Shown in pieces: positions 45,672 through 53,425 of a stretch of 64,000 bases of DNA; positions within the stretch are counted from its first letter, which is position 1, and each line of letters starts with the position of its first letter. The position numbers and the translations under genes were made by a program. Under the pieces are notes generated by a model. That model did not search any database. It saw only the letters and a program-made list of their open reading frames with translations, and was not told the origin of the DNA. Origin of the DNA: Stigmatella aurantiaca (lineage in GTDB: Bacteria > Myxococcota > Myxococcia > Myxococcales > Myxococcaceae); the NCBI RefSeq assembly GCF_900109545.1, contig NZ_FOAP01000001.1, positions 496,001-560,000 on the forward strand, written 5' to 3'.

Positions 45672-46568
45672 CTAGCTCGATCGCGCATAGCGGCCCGGAG
45701 ACTGGCCCACATGTCGACTGAACGCCGTGGTGAAGGTGCTCGCCGAGCTGTACCCGACGCGCTCGGCGATCTCTGTGATGGCGAGTTCCCGGCGGCGAAG
45801 CAGCCCCCTCGCAACGGCCATCCGCCAGTCCAGCAGGTACCCCATCGGGGGCAGACCCACGGTGCGCGTGAAGCGGTCGAAAAACGCCGAGCGCGAGAGG
45901 GCCGCGCTCTTCGCGAGCTGCGCCACCGTCCACGGCCGCGTGAGGTGACCGTGCATCTGCCGTATCGCGGGAGCGAGCCGCGCATCTGCCAGGCCGCGCA
46001 GGAGCCCTGGAGGCGCGTTGTCGCCCGGTGTCGAGCGCAGCGCCTCGATGAGCAGTAGCTCCACGAGACGCGTGAGCACGAGGTCGCGGCCCGAGCGCTG
46101 ATCGCTCGCCTCGTCGCGGACGAGCTGTACCAGCGCCGGGAGCCGCTCCACGCCGCGCACGTGCACAAGAGCCGGGAGCAACGACACCAGCAGGGCCGCG
46201 TCAGGCGAGTCGAAGACGAAGTAACCGCCGAGCATGCGCACGTCGGGACGGCCGCCACGCGTGCCGTAACGCACCTCCCCCTTCGGAGAAGGCGTCGCCT
46301 TGGCGTCGATGCGCTCGGGTACCACCGGCTCGAAGCCGGACATGGTGAAGCCCGGCGTCGCCGGCAGGAGCACAAAATCGCCCGCCTGGAGCGTGAGGGT
46401 GGGCTGGCCGTCGACAGCAAGCCGACAGCTTCCTTCGAGCACGGCACTGAAACTTGGCTGGCCGAAGTCCGAGTAGCGAACCCCCCAGCGGCCTGCTCCG
46501 CTGATGCCCTTCGAGAAGACGGCTCGTGGTTGAAGCAGGGCGATGACTTCCGAGAGCGGGTCGGTCAC
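45672..46568 (-). CDS. AraC-family transcriptional regulator with cupin domain
   Basis: This 298-residue protein starts at GTG. The N-terminal half is a cupin-like sensor (GQPSFSAVLEGSCRL, LQAGDFVLLPATPGF). The C-terminal DNA-binding domain has both helix-turn-helix motifs, WTVAQLAKSAALSRSAFFDRF and ITEIAERVGYSSASTFTTAF, closing with QSPGRYARSS. It is divergent from the monooxygenase-SDR pair by 107 bp and is its probable regulator. Confidence 0.9.
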   Translation of the reverse strand: MTDPLSEVIALLQPRAVFSKGISGAGRWGVRYSDFGQPSFSAVLEGSCRLAVDGQPTLTLQAGDFVLLPATPGFTMSGFEPVVPERIDAKATPSPKGEVRYGTRGGRPDVRMLGGYFVFDSPDAALLVSLLPALVHVRGVERLPALVQLVRDEASDQRSGRDLVLTRLVELLLIEALRSTPGDNAPPGLLRGLADARLAPAIRQMHGHLTRPWTVAQLAKSAALSRSAFFDRFTRTVGLPPMGYLLDWRMAVARGLLRRRELAITEIAERVGYSSASTFTTAFSRHVGQSPGRYARSS

Positions 46569-46675
46569 GGCCGGACTCTAACAGAAGAAATATGGACCCT
46601 GCATGGTGGAGCGTCCTGCCGGCCGCAAGTACCTTGGGACCATCAACGCCGCGCGAATCGCGGCAGGGAGTCGAC

Positions 46676-47005
46676 ATGAGGGCAACGTACGGATTCCGGG
46701 CGACAATGACTGCTCTCCCGGGAAGAGGCGATGAACGGGTGGCCCTGTTGCTCACCGCGGTGAGTGGCACAGGCCCCGTCACCAACAAGGACTGCATCCT
46801 CTCTCTCGTGGGACGCTCCGCGAGCAAACCGGACGTCGTCCACGTCACGGAGGGGGGAGCCACGAAGGAGGCGCACGCCGCGAACTTCGCGAGCCCACGG
46901 GCCCAGGCACTTCTCGCCGGGCTCGCCCCGCTCGTCATTGGCGAGGCTCAGTATCAGGACGAAGTGCCCGCCAGCGGCAAGCTCAACGCGGGAGGGTTGT
47001 CATGA
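46676..47005 (+). CDS. Putative quinol monooxygenase (ABM domain)
   Basis: This 109-residue protein starts at ATG after AGGGAG (6-base spacing), rather than 28 codons upstream. The sequence ALPGRGDERVALLL, NKDCILSLVGRSASKPDVVHVTEGG and KEAHAANFASPRAQALL matches small antibiotic-biosynthesis-monooxygenase proteins. Its ATG-overlap with the next gene (ATGA) shows translational coupling to the SDR. Confidence 0.75.
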   Translation: MRATYGFRATMTALPGRGDERVALLLTAVSGTGPVTNKDCILSLVGRSASKPDVVHVTEGGATKEAHAANFASPRAQALLAGLAPLVIGEAQYQDEVPASGKLNAGGLS

Positions 47006-47745
47006 AGACGGTGCTCATCACGGGTTGCTCCTCCGGCTACGGACTCGAGACCGCGCGCCACTTTCACGCGCAGGGCTGGAACGTGGTCGCTACCATGCGA
47101 ACCCCACGCGAGGATGTCCTCCCTCGTTCGGACCGGCTGCACGTGGTGCCGCTCGACGTGACGAAGCCCGAGAGCATCGCGGAGGCGCTGGAGGCGAGCG
47201 GACCCATCGACGTGCTCGTCAACAACGCGGGCCTCGGGCTCATGGGGGCCTTCGAGGTCACGCCGATGGCCACGGTGCGTGAGGTGTTCGAGACCAACGT
47301 CTTCGGGGTGATGGCGATGACGCAGGCAGTGCTGCCCCAGTTTCGTGCACGCAAGTCGGGCGTGGTCGTGAACGTGACGTCCAGCGCGACGCTGACGCCG
47401 ATGCCGCTGGTGGCCGTGTACACCGCGAGCAAGATGGCCATCGAAGGGTTCACGGCGTCGCTCGCGTTCGAACTCGAAGCCTTCAACCTGCGTGTGAAAC
47501 TCGTCGAGCCGGGCTATTGCCCGAGCACCCGCTTCACGAGCAACGGAGGTGCTCGCATGGAAGGGCTGTTTCCCGAGGCGTATGCGCCGTTCGCACAGCG
47601 CATCTTCGCTTCATTCGGGCAGCCGGCCACGGTGACGCGTGAGTCCGACGTGGCCGAAGTGGTGTGGCATGCCGCGAACGACACGTCGGAGAAGCTCCGT
47701 TTTCCCGCGGGTCCTGACGCGGTTGCGCTGGCCCGGACGGCGTGA
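47002..47745 (+). CDS. Short-chain dehydrogenase/reductase
   Basis: This 247-residue classical SDR has the TGCSSGYG cofactor motif, NNAG (VLVNNAGLG), Ser in VTSSAT and the catalytic YTASK. It would oxidise or reduce a small alcohol or ketone with NAD(P). It is coupled to the ABM monooxygenase and under the divergent AraC regulator, so the three genes form a likely response or detoxification cassette. Confidence 0.92.
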   Translation: MKTVLITGCSSGYGLETARHFHAQGWNVVATMRTPREDVLPRSDRLHVVPLDVTKPESIAEALEASGPIDVLVNNAGLGLMGAFEVTPMATVREVFETNVFGVMAMTQAVLPQFRARKSGVVVNVTSSATLTPMPLVAVYTASKMAIEGFTASLAFELEAFNLRVKLVEPGYCPSTRFTSNGGARMEGLFPEAYAPFAQRIFASFGQPATVTRESDVAEVVWHAANDTSEKLRFPAGPDAVALARTA

Positions 47746-47761
47746 GCAAGCTCAACGAGGC

Positions 47762-48010
47762 ATGGACTTCGCTCGGCGGGTTTCTGCTGCTCGGCGGTGG
47801 CTGGTCCGGGATGTTTGCCTCCCCAAGTCAGCCGCGTGGACGCTGACCTGGAGCTTGGGCGTACTCGCGGTCAGTATTCCCGTGGGCGTGTTCGCGAGCC
47901 GCCTGGAGCCTCCCGGGGCCATATTGCCTGCGGACACTCCGCCCACGGCCGCTGGCGAGGGCGGACTGCGAGAGACCAAGCGGAGCCGCTCGACAGTTGG
48001 CACTGCGTGA
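47762..48010 (+). CDS. Possible small membrane protein
   Basis: An 82-residue reading frame with one hydrophobic stretch (WTLTWSLGVLAVSIPVGVFA) and charged ends. No recognised family, no clear ribosome site. A second short frame starting GTG at 47742 overlaps. It may be a relic. The rest of 48011-48159 holds nothing visible. Confidence 0.25.
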   Translation: MDFARRVSAARRWLVRDVCLPKSAAWTLTWSLGVLAVSIPVGVFASRLEPPGAILPADTPPTAAGEGGLRETKRSRSTVGTA

Positions 48011-48159
48011 GCAGCCACCTGCGCAAGGGCTCTCCGGGCTTCCAGGGCTCCACGCAAGGTTCAGAGACTTGCACCGCCGGTGAGCTTCCGGTTCCGGAAG
48101 CCATCCATACCTTTGAGGTATCATGCCGTCGGCCCTACCCACGGGAGCACATCCCTTCC

Positions 48160-49560
48160 ATGCCCCATCGAATCCCTCAGGTTTCAGCGCACCAGCAAGC
48201 CGTCATCGAGGAACTGAGCAACCTCGTCCACGGCATCTCCGCGCCCTTCGTCTGCAGCGGCACACTCGTGCCCGAAGCCCCGGTGACACTGCGCTTCAAG
48301 GACGGAGTGCAGGTGCCCATCACGCGGTTGGAGCGCGGTACGGATCCACACACCGCTCTTGAGCCTCTGCTCGCCCGATGCTTGCCGGCCCCCTTCGGAA
48401 AGGGCAGGAAGACGCTGTACAACCGCCGCGTGCGTGATGCTCTCCACCTCAAGGCCGAAGGGGGGGCATTCACCGTCCTGAACTTCGATCCGGCCGCCTC
48501 CGGCGTGCTTGAAGTCGTCCGCCAGCAGCTCTGCCCGGGCGACCCTACCGCCCTCACCGCCGTGCTGTACAACGTCAACGTGTATGGGACGGAGGGCCAC
48601 TTCGAGCCTCACAAGGACACGCCTCGAGGCAGCCAGATGCTGGGCACCTTGGTGGTATGCCCCCCCTCGCGGTTCTTCAATGGTCAGCTCGTGCTCACGC
48701 ACCGCGGCGCACACAAGGTCTTCGACTGGGGGCGGGACATCAGCGAACAGGCAGAGCCCTCGCGCATCCACTGGGCGGCCTTCTTCGGTGACGTAGACCA
48801 TGCCATCGACAAGGTGTGGATGGGGCTGCGCGTGACGCTGACCTACCTCCTCTACCGGGGGGAGGGCGCCATCATCGCCCCCATGCCCTCTGGCGCAGCC
48901 ACGGAGCGGCTCCATCAGGGGGTGGAGCGAGCACTGGCGGATCGCCAATTCCTTCCGCGGGGCGGTGTGCTCGGCTTCCCCTGCTTCCACATGTACAGCC
49001 ACGAAGCAGCCTTCCGGCGCAGTCTGCCGCCGCTGACCCAGACGGGAGCAGCCCTTCACAGGTTGAAAGGACGCGATCAAGAGGTGGCCGTGGCAGCGCT
49101 CAGGGCGGGACTGGCTGTTTCACTTCAGCCCTACCTCATCGAGCTGTGCGCTGATGAGACCTGGCAGTTGAAGCGATTCCCAACCGAAGAAGAACAAGAT
49201 TTGCTGGATGAACGATTGTTGGACCCGTGGGTGCTTGAGAAAGCCCTGCCCATCGCCGCTCACGAAGATGCGCCCAGGGGGTTCGGGGTGACGTGGGTCA
49301 TTTCTCAGCCAGAGTTCAACGGCCCCGTGAAGCCGCGCACCGTGGAGGGCGATGCGGACAGTTCCTCCTCCGAGGAACCCGTCGTTCAGCTCTTCCACTC
49401 CGGTGCGTACAGCGCCACTGGGTACTTCGGCAACGAGGGGGGCGAGACCGACTTCTACCTCTATGCCGCGCTTCACGTGGTGATCCCACCCCTGGGCAAA
49501 GGCCCGCGCCAAGTGACGCGAGCCGCTCGGAAACCGGCTCGTGCTGGGAAGCACTCCTAA
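48160..49560 (+). CDS. 2-oxoglutarate/Fe(II) oxygenase-like protein (prolyl 4-hydroxylase fold)
   Basis: This 466-residue protein starts MPHRIPQVSAHQQ. The Fe-binding His-x-Asp is HKD in GHFEPHKDTPRG, followed by MLGTLVVCPPSRFFNGQLVL. A later His-Asp region (GDVDHAIDKVWMGLRVTLTY) probably supplies the distal His and the 2OG-binding Arg. The size and fold resemble fungal-type proteins in this superfamily more than typical bacterial prolyl hydroxylases. A C-terminal extension of about 250 residues has no recognised domain. Substrate unknown. It lies alone, with the inverted-repeat element 6 bp downstream. Confidence 0.72.
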   Translation: MPHRIPQVSAHQQAVIEELSNLVHGISAPFVCSGTLVPEAPVTLRFKDGVQVPITRLERGTDPHTALEPLLARCLPAPFGKGRKTLYNRRVRDALHLKAEGGAFTVLNFDPAASGVLEVVRQQLCPGDPTALTAVLYNVNVYGTEGHFEPHKDTPRGSQMLGTLVVCPPSRFFNGQLVLTHRGAHKVFDWGRDISEQAEPSRIHWAAFFGDVDHAIDKVWMGLRVTLTYLLYRGEGAIIAPMPSGAATERLHQGVERALADRQFLPRGGVLGFPCFHMYSHEAAFRRSLPPLTQTGAALHRLKGRDQEVAVAALRAGLAVSLQPYLIELCADETWQLKRFPTEEEQDLLDERLLDPWVLEKALPIAAHEDAPRGFGVTWVISQPEFNGPVKPRTVEGDADSSSSEEPVVQLFHSGAYSATGYFGNEGGETDFYLYAALHVVIPPLGKGPRQVTRAARKPARAGKHS

Positions 49561-49565
49561 GCCTG

Positions 49566-49690
49566 CCCCGGTTTAGTGGCTCTCCCGCACTTTCTGTGCT
49601 TCAGCAACGGTGAGCAGGCGAGCGCCCTCGTGGAGACGGCCGAATTTGGCCAGGATCCACACAAAGTGCGGGAGAGCCACCAAATCGGGG
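49566..49690. mobile_element. 125-bp inverted-repeat element (MITE-like or large bidirectional terminator)
   Basis: Two 33-bp arms (49566-49598 and 49658-49690) are inverted copies with 3 mismatches around a 59-bp spacer; a central 18-bp core (gtggctctcccgcacttt and its complement) is perfect. It sits between convergent genes. The ends (ggctctcccgcac...) look like IS termini, but no target-site duplication is visible and no transposase is present. It could also work as a hairpin terminator for both genes. Confidence 0.6.
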
Positions 49691-49712
49691 CAAGCCCACT
49701 CAGCATCGACCG

Positions 49713-50297
49713 TCAGAGAGGCTCTTGAGGGCCGGTCACGTGCTCGAACGACACTCCCAGGTTCCCGACCCGTTCGAGCGCGTTCTTGATGTCCTCTGAC
49801 ACGATGAATGCGGTCTTGAACTTCATCAGCCGAAAGACGTGGGCGCCCTCGGTCTTCGAGGGGGTGATTCGCAGGCCGTAGATCCAGCGGTACTCGCCCT
49901 CGTATTCAGGGAAGGAGCCCTCGGGATAGTGCTGCACTTCCTGACACCGCGCTTCGTCAATACAATCAAGCACTGTGGTTACATTGACAACGAAATGCCG
50001 TTCAGGTTCTCCCTCTATTGATACCGGGAAAATCTGTACGTCAGTGGGAGCCATTGTCCTGAAGACGTTCGCAACGGCTTCGCTGACGATGGGGGCTTTC
50101 TCTATCACGGAGAAGACAAACGCTCGTTTGGTGCCCGGGTGTGAGATTTGGGCCTTGAGGTGGCTAGGGTCTGAAAGGACGCGACCATCCGCGAACATCC
50201 AAGGCTCGTCAAACGCCTCACCAGAGTCCCGTGTCGGCGTATCAATGAGCCACTGGGGCACGTCGCCCATTTCAACCCAATAGAAATTGCGCTCCAC
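49713..50297 (-). CDS. Imm11-family immunity protein (SitI-like)
   Basis: This 194-residue cytoplasmic protein starts at GTG, one base after the stop of the toxin gene; the toxin's final Gly-Glu codons supply the G-rich ribosome site. It contains GEAFDEPWMF, HFVVNVTTVLDCIDE, YRWIYGLRITPSK and AFIVSEDIKNALE, the standard form of Imm11 (DUF1629) proteins. Members neutralise cognate polymorphic toxins. The tight coupling, order and AT-richer codon use identify it as the antidote to the protein at 50299-51597. Confidence 0.82.
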   Translation of the reverse strand: MERNFYWVEMGDVPQWLIDTPTRDSGEAFDEPWMFADGRVLSDPSHLKAQISHPGTKRAFVFSVIEKAPIVSEAVANVFRTMAPTDVQIFPVSIEGEPERHFVVNVTTVLDCIDEARCQEVQHYPEGSFPEYEGEYRWIYGLRITPSKTEGAHVFRLMKFKTAFIVSEDIKNALERVGNLGVSFEHVTGPQEPL

Positions 50298-50298
50298 C

Positions 50299-51597
50299 TC
50301 ACTCCCCCCCCTTCACAATGAGCCGCCGTAACAGAGAGCCCGGTGTCGTAAGTTCTTCGGCTATTTTCGCTAGCTCCTCCTTCAAATTGGCCCGACAGGC
50401 TTCAGTTGTCCTACAGCGGCTAACGGCATCTTGTAGCCGACTCACCACTTTCTTGTGATACAGCTCGGGGTGAGGCCCTTCATGCCCAGTGAGCTGCACT
50501 TTGTTGGCCGCATCCTCAAGCGTCATGCCTGCCTTCTTGAAAATCCTCTCACACAGTGGAGTCCAAGGACCGCCTGTGGCAGCGGAAACTAGGTTCTTGT
50601 TCGTGCAGATGTGATGGACTGGGCCTGCTGTGTCACCGGGAGTCCCGCTCGAGTGCATCGCGACAGCAGCAGTGGCTCCTGGAGCCAGCGCCACGTTCAG
50701 TACTCCAGCACTAGGCATTGCGATGGATGTGATGCCGCCGTTCAGTGCCGCCCCGAGTTGGAATCCTGCCTCGGCCTGCGCTCGAAGTGCGGCCTGCGGA
50801 AAGCCCGGGAGCTTTGGGCCTTGGGCCGCCATCGCGCTCTTTCCAGCGAGAGCCGCCATGACGACGAGAACCAGGACACGTGTGCCGTTCGTACCGAGCA
50901 CATTTCCGAAGCGGTGGCCGACGTCCTGCAACTCGATGAGAGTCGTAGCTCTCTCCGCGTTGTCCCACAGTCTGACGAAGCCTCGGCCAATCTCCCAGAC
51001 CGGAACAATGCCCAGGTAAGCCACCATGGCCGCCGTCAACGCGACCGCAATGACCTTGGTGACCGGTTCGGGAAGGGTCATCGTGAGGAGCAGTGTCAGC
51101 GCGGCCGAGGTCACCATGGCCTTGAGCGCTGCTGGGTTCAGCACCTTGCCTACCTCGGCCTCGACGCTCTCCCACACGGTGTCGAGCGCGAACGAGAGCG
51201 CCATCAACGTGCGGTCCTTGCGCGAGAACGTCAGACCCGTTCCGCCCACCAGGGGCAAGCAGTCGTCCCCGTCGGGGCAGATGCGCGCATACAAAGACTC
51301 AGGTGAACTCCCCGAGCCGGAGTCCGCGAGTCCCCTCGATGACGCGAGCAGAGTCCTGGATCGCACCCACCCTCGCTGATCCGCTGCATCCGTTTCGCGG
51401 AACGCAACGTCCATGCGCACGTCAAGGATGAGATGCGTGAGGGCCGCCTTGAACTCGTCCTCACTCACCCGGACCGGGTCAACCTCTACGGACTCGTGGA
51501 CCACCTGTCTGCCGTCTCCAACATCAACGTGGACGACGCGAGTGGTCGCACATCCACCTACAAGAAGCAATGAAGCGACAACTCCCAGTAATCGCAC
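50299..51597 (-). CDS. SitA-like lipoprotein toxin with C-terminal AHH-type nuclease domain
   Basis: This 432-residue protein starts at GTG and has a lipoprotein signal (MRLLGVVASLLLVGGC). The middle (about 130-270) holds several hydrophobic segments (ALTLLLTMTLPEPV, VIAVALTAAMVAYLG, LVLVVMAALAG). The C-terminal ~105 residues show VHHICTNKN (His328-His329) and NKVQLTGHEGPHPELYHK, the pattern of AHH/HNH-superfamily toxin nucleases. Myxobacterial SitA proteins are lipoprotein toxins moved between kin cells by TraA/TraB outer-membrane exchange, with immunity genes immediately downstream; this gene fits. NCBI-style 'SitA5' naming is from memory. The nuclease activity and transfer are inferred. 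Confidence 0.8.
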   Translation of the reverse strand: MRLLGVVASLLLVGGCATTRVVHVDVGDGRQVVHESVEVDPVRVSEDEFKAALTHLILDVRMDVAFRETDAADQRGWVRSRTLLASSRGLADSGSGSSPESLYARICPDGDDCLPLVGGTGLTFSRKDRTLMALSFALDTVWESVEAEVGKVLNPAALKAMVTSAALTLLLTMTLPEPVTKVIAVALTAAMVAYLGIVPVWEIGRGFVRLWDNAERATTLIELQDVGHRFGNVLGTNGTRVLVLVVMAALAGKSAMAAQGPKLPGFPQAALRAQAEAGFQLGAALNGGITSIAMPSAGVLNVALAPGATAAVAMHSSGTPGDTAGPVHHICTNKNLVSAATGGPWTPLCERIFKKAGMTLEDAANKVQLTGHEGPHPELYHKKVVSRLQDAVSRCRTTEACRANLKEELAKIAEELTTPGSLLRRLIVKGGE

Positions 51598-51879
51598 AGG
51601 ATCCCCCGAAGCCGAACCGCCTGGGAATTAGGAGGAAAAGCATTTTAGAGCGCCTAGCAAAAGTCAGATTTGAAGGGCCCGTCCCCCTCGGGGAAGCGGT
51701 CCAGTCCTTACTTTTCAGTCTCGGCCTCTCTCTCCCCAAATTGGGCGAACGAGCGCTCCAGAGGGTGCATTCGCCTGCCGAGAAGCGGGGGCGTCTCGCT
51801 CTGCGGGGGAGAAGACCGAGAGTGCACTTCTCAGTGCCGCGAGCCAAAATCCCTTGGATTCAGGGGCTTCAGCACGAAT
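51598..51879. other. Upstream region of toxin gene, no gene seen
   Basis: About 280 bp with no credible gene; frames on both strands lack ribosome sites and family motifs. It must contain the toxin-immunity promoter, but no clear -35/-10 pair is visible on the minus strand. AT content is higher than average near 51630-51720. Confidence 0.5.
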
Positions 51880-51930
51880 GCCCTGCGACGTTCACCGCGA
51901 GGCCCGTGAAAAGCAAAAGGCCCTGCCGGA
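51880..51930. repeat. Direct repeat partner of 45259-45309
   Basis: This segment, directly downstream of tRNA-Asn, shares the 18-bp identity ggcccgtgaaaagcaaaa and flanking similarity with 45259-45309. The similarity ends inside the terminator loop of the tRNA. The two copies bound a 6.6-kb stretch with the AraC cassette, the 2OG oxygenase, the inverted-repeat element and the toxin-immunity pair. Confidence 0.55.
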
Positions 51931-51946
51931 TGAGGGCAGGGCCTTC
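51918..51946 (-). terminator. Terminator of tRNA-Asn
   Basis: A perfect 11-bp stem (aaggccctgcc / ggcagggcctt) with a 7-nt loop lies 10 bp past the tRNA on the minus strand, followed by TTTTGCTTTT. On the plus strand it is followed by a T7 run, so it may end transcripts from both sides. Confidence 0.85.
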
Positions 51947-51955
51947 TTTTTTTGC

Positions 51956-52028
51956 TCCCCGACGTGGACTCGAACCACGGACATGGTGATTAACAGTCAC
52001 CCGCTCTACCAGCTGAGCTATCGGGGAA
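51956..52028 (-). tRNA. tRNA-Asn (anticodon GUU)
   Basis: The minus strand reads TCCCCGATAGCTCAGCTGG at the 5' end and the 3' acceptor strand TCGGGGA pairs over 7 bp. The D arm has AGCTCAGCTGGTAGAGC, the anticodon loop has CTGTTAATC with GTT, and the T arm has GTTCGAGTCC. Discriminator is G, as in bacterial Asn tRNAs. CCA is not encoded. Confidence 0.97.
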
Positions 52029-52165
52029 TATGTCCGCCGCCGCGACCCAGGCCGCTGCGGCGAGGTGCTTTCTAGAAAACGGAGCCGACGCTGTCAACAG
52101 TCCCTTTCGATCCCCTCGCACGTCTGCGCCTCCAGCCGTGGTCCGCCCTGGCCGGAATAGCCCCC

Positions 52166-53353
52166 ATGGCCGGGGCGACCCTGGACCGTGTCCTTTCGGG
52201 GACCCCCGCGGAGCGCGTCCTGGACCGCACCCTTCGGGAGCACCGGTCTCTCTCCCGGGAACAGCGCCAGGCGCTCAAGGAGGCCACCTTCAATGTCGGC
52301 CTGTGGCGGCGGCGGCTCGGCTTCTTGCTGGGGCGGGAGGAGGCTCCTGCTCCCTGGCTCCTCTATGCCTTCTTGCACGGCCTTGCCGGAGTGGCCTCTG
52401 GCGAGGCTGCTGCCTGGGCTGGGCTGGAGGCGCCGGTGCCCCTGGTTCCGGAGGTGCCTCCCTCGCTCGCCTTGAGGGCGTCCCTTCCGGATTGGCTCGC
52501 GGACCACTTCGTCCGCGAGTGGGGCTCCGAGGCCGAGGACTTCTGCTCCCACCTCAATGTCCCAGGGCCGATTACGCTGCGGGTGAACCTCCTCCGGATT
52601 TCGCGTGAAGCGCTGGCGGCTCAGTTGCGCTCCGAGGGCGTTCACACCCGGCCGGGGAACTGGAGCCCCCTGGCGCTCCACATCGAGGGAGCGCGGCCCA
52701 ACCTCTATGGCCTCAAAGCACTTCAGGAGGGGCTCTTCGAGGTTCAGGACGAGGGCAGTCAGCTCCTGGGCCTCCTCGTGGAGGCGCGCCCGGGAGAGAC
52801 CGTGCTCGACCTCTGCGCCGGCGCGGGGGGCAAGACGCTCCAGCTCGGCGCCGCCATGGAGAACCAGGGCCAGGTGCTGGCCTATGACCCGGATGCCGGG
52901 CGGCTCGACCGGCTCTTGCAGCGGTGTGCCCGGGCCGGACTGTCCCGGGTGCAGGTTCTCCGGGCCCCCCCTAGGGGGCTGAGCGTGGACCGGGTGTTCG
53001 TGGATGCGCCTTGCTCCGAGCTGGGCTCGCTGCGGCGGGGGCCCGACTTGCGCTTCCTGAAGGTCCCGGCGGTGCTGGAGGCGTTCGTTCCCCTCCAGCG
53101 GGAGTTGCTGGCCCAGGCGGGAGCCCAGGTACGTCCAGGTGGGCGGCTCGTCTATGCCACCTGCACGGTGAACCGGGCCGAGAACCAGGACCGCGTCGCC
53201 GAGTTCCTGCGCCAGCGGCCGGACTTCCGGCTCATCCGCCCTGGGGCCGGGTGGCTTCCAGAAGCATGCCTTCAGGAGGGGTTCTTCCTCTGTGCGCCCC
53301 ACCGGCAGGGCACGGATGCCTTCTTCGCGGCCGTCCTGGAGCGTTCGGGGTAG
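52166..53353 (+). CDS. RsmB/NSUN-type RNA m5C methyltransferase
   Basis: This protein of at least 395 residues shows an N-terminal RNA-binding helical region (AERVLDRTLREHR), motif I DLCAGAGGKTLQL, motif IV DAPCSELGSLRRGP, and motif VI ATCTVNRAENQD. In motif IV and VI the two cysteines are the resolving and catalytic residues. It would methylate C5 of a cytosine in rRNA (RsmB-like) or tRNA. An in-frame reading continues upstream (DPLARLRLQPWSALAG) without ATG/GTG/TTG, so the true start is uncertain. Confidence 0.83.
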   Translation: MAGATLDRVLSGTPAERVLDRTLREHRSLSREQRQALKEATFNVGLWRRRLGFLLGREEAPAPWLLYAFLHGLAGVASGEAAAWAGLEAPVPLVPEVPPSLALRASLPDWLADHFVREWGSEAEDFCSHLNVPGPITLRVNLLRISREALAAQLRSEGVHTRPGNWSPLALHIEGARPNLYGLKALQEGLFEVQDEGSQLLGLLVEARPGETVLDLCAGAGGKTLQLGAAMENQGQVLAYDPDAGRLDRLLQRCARAGLSRVQVLRAPPRGLSVDRVFVDAPCSELGSLRRGPDLRFLKVPAVLEAFVPLQRELLAQAGAQVRPGGRLVYATCTVNRAENQDRVAEFLRQRPDFRLIRPGAGWLPEACLQEGFFLCAPHRQGTDAFFAAVLERSG

Positions 53354-53425
53354 GGGAGGGCGGGGTTGTGGACGCTTGCTTTCCCGGCGCCCTCGAAGAC
53401 CCGTGCCCCTCTTGCGCTGGGTGCT

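Noticed and set aside
51570-51989. Plus-strand frame of 139 codons running into the tRNA
   Set aside because: It reads through the terminator and part of tRNA-Asn, so it is not a gene.
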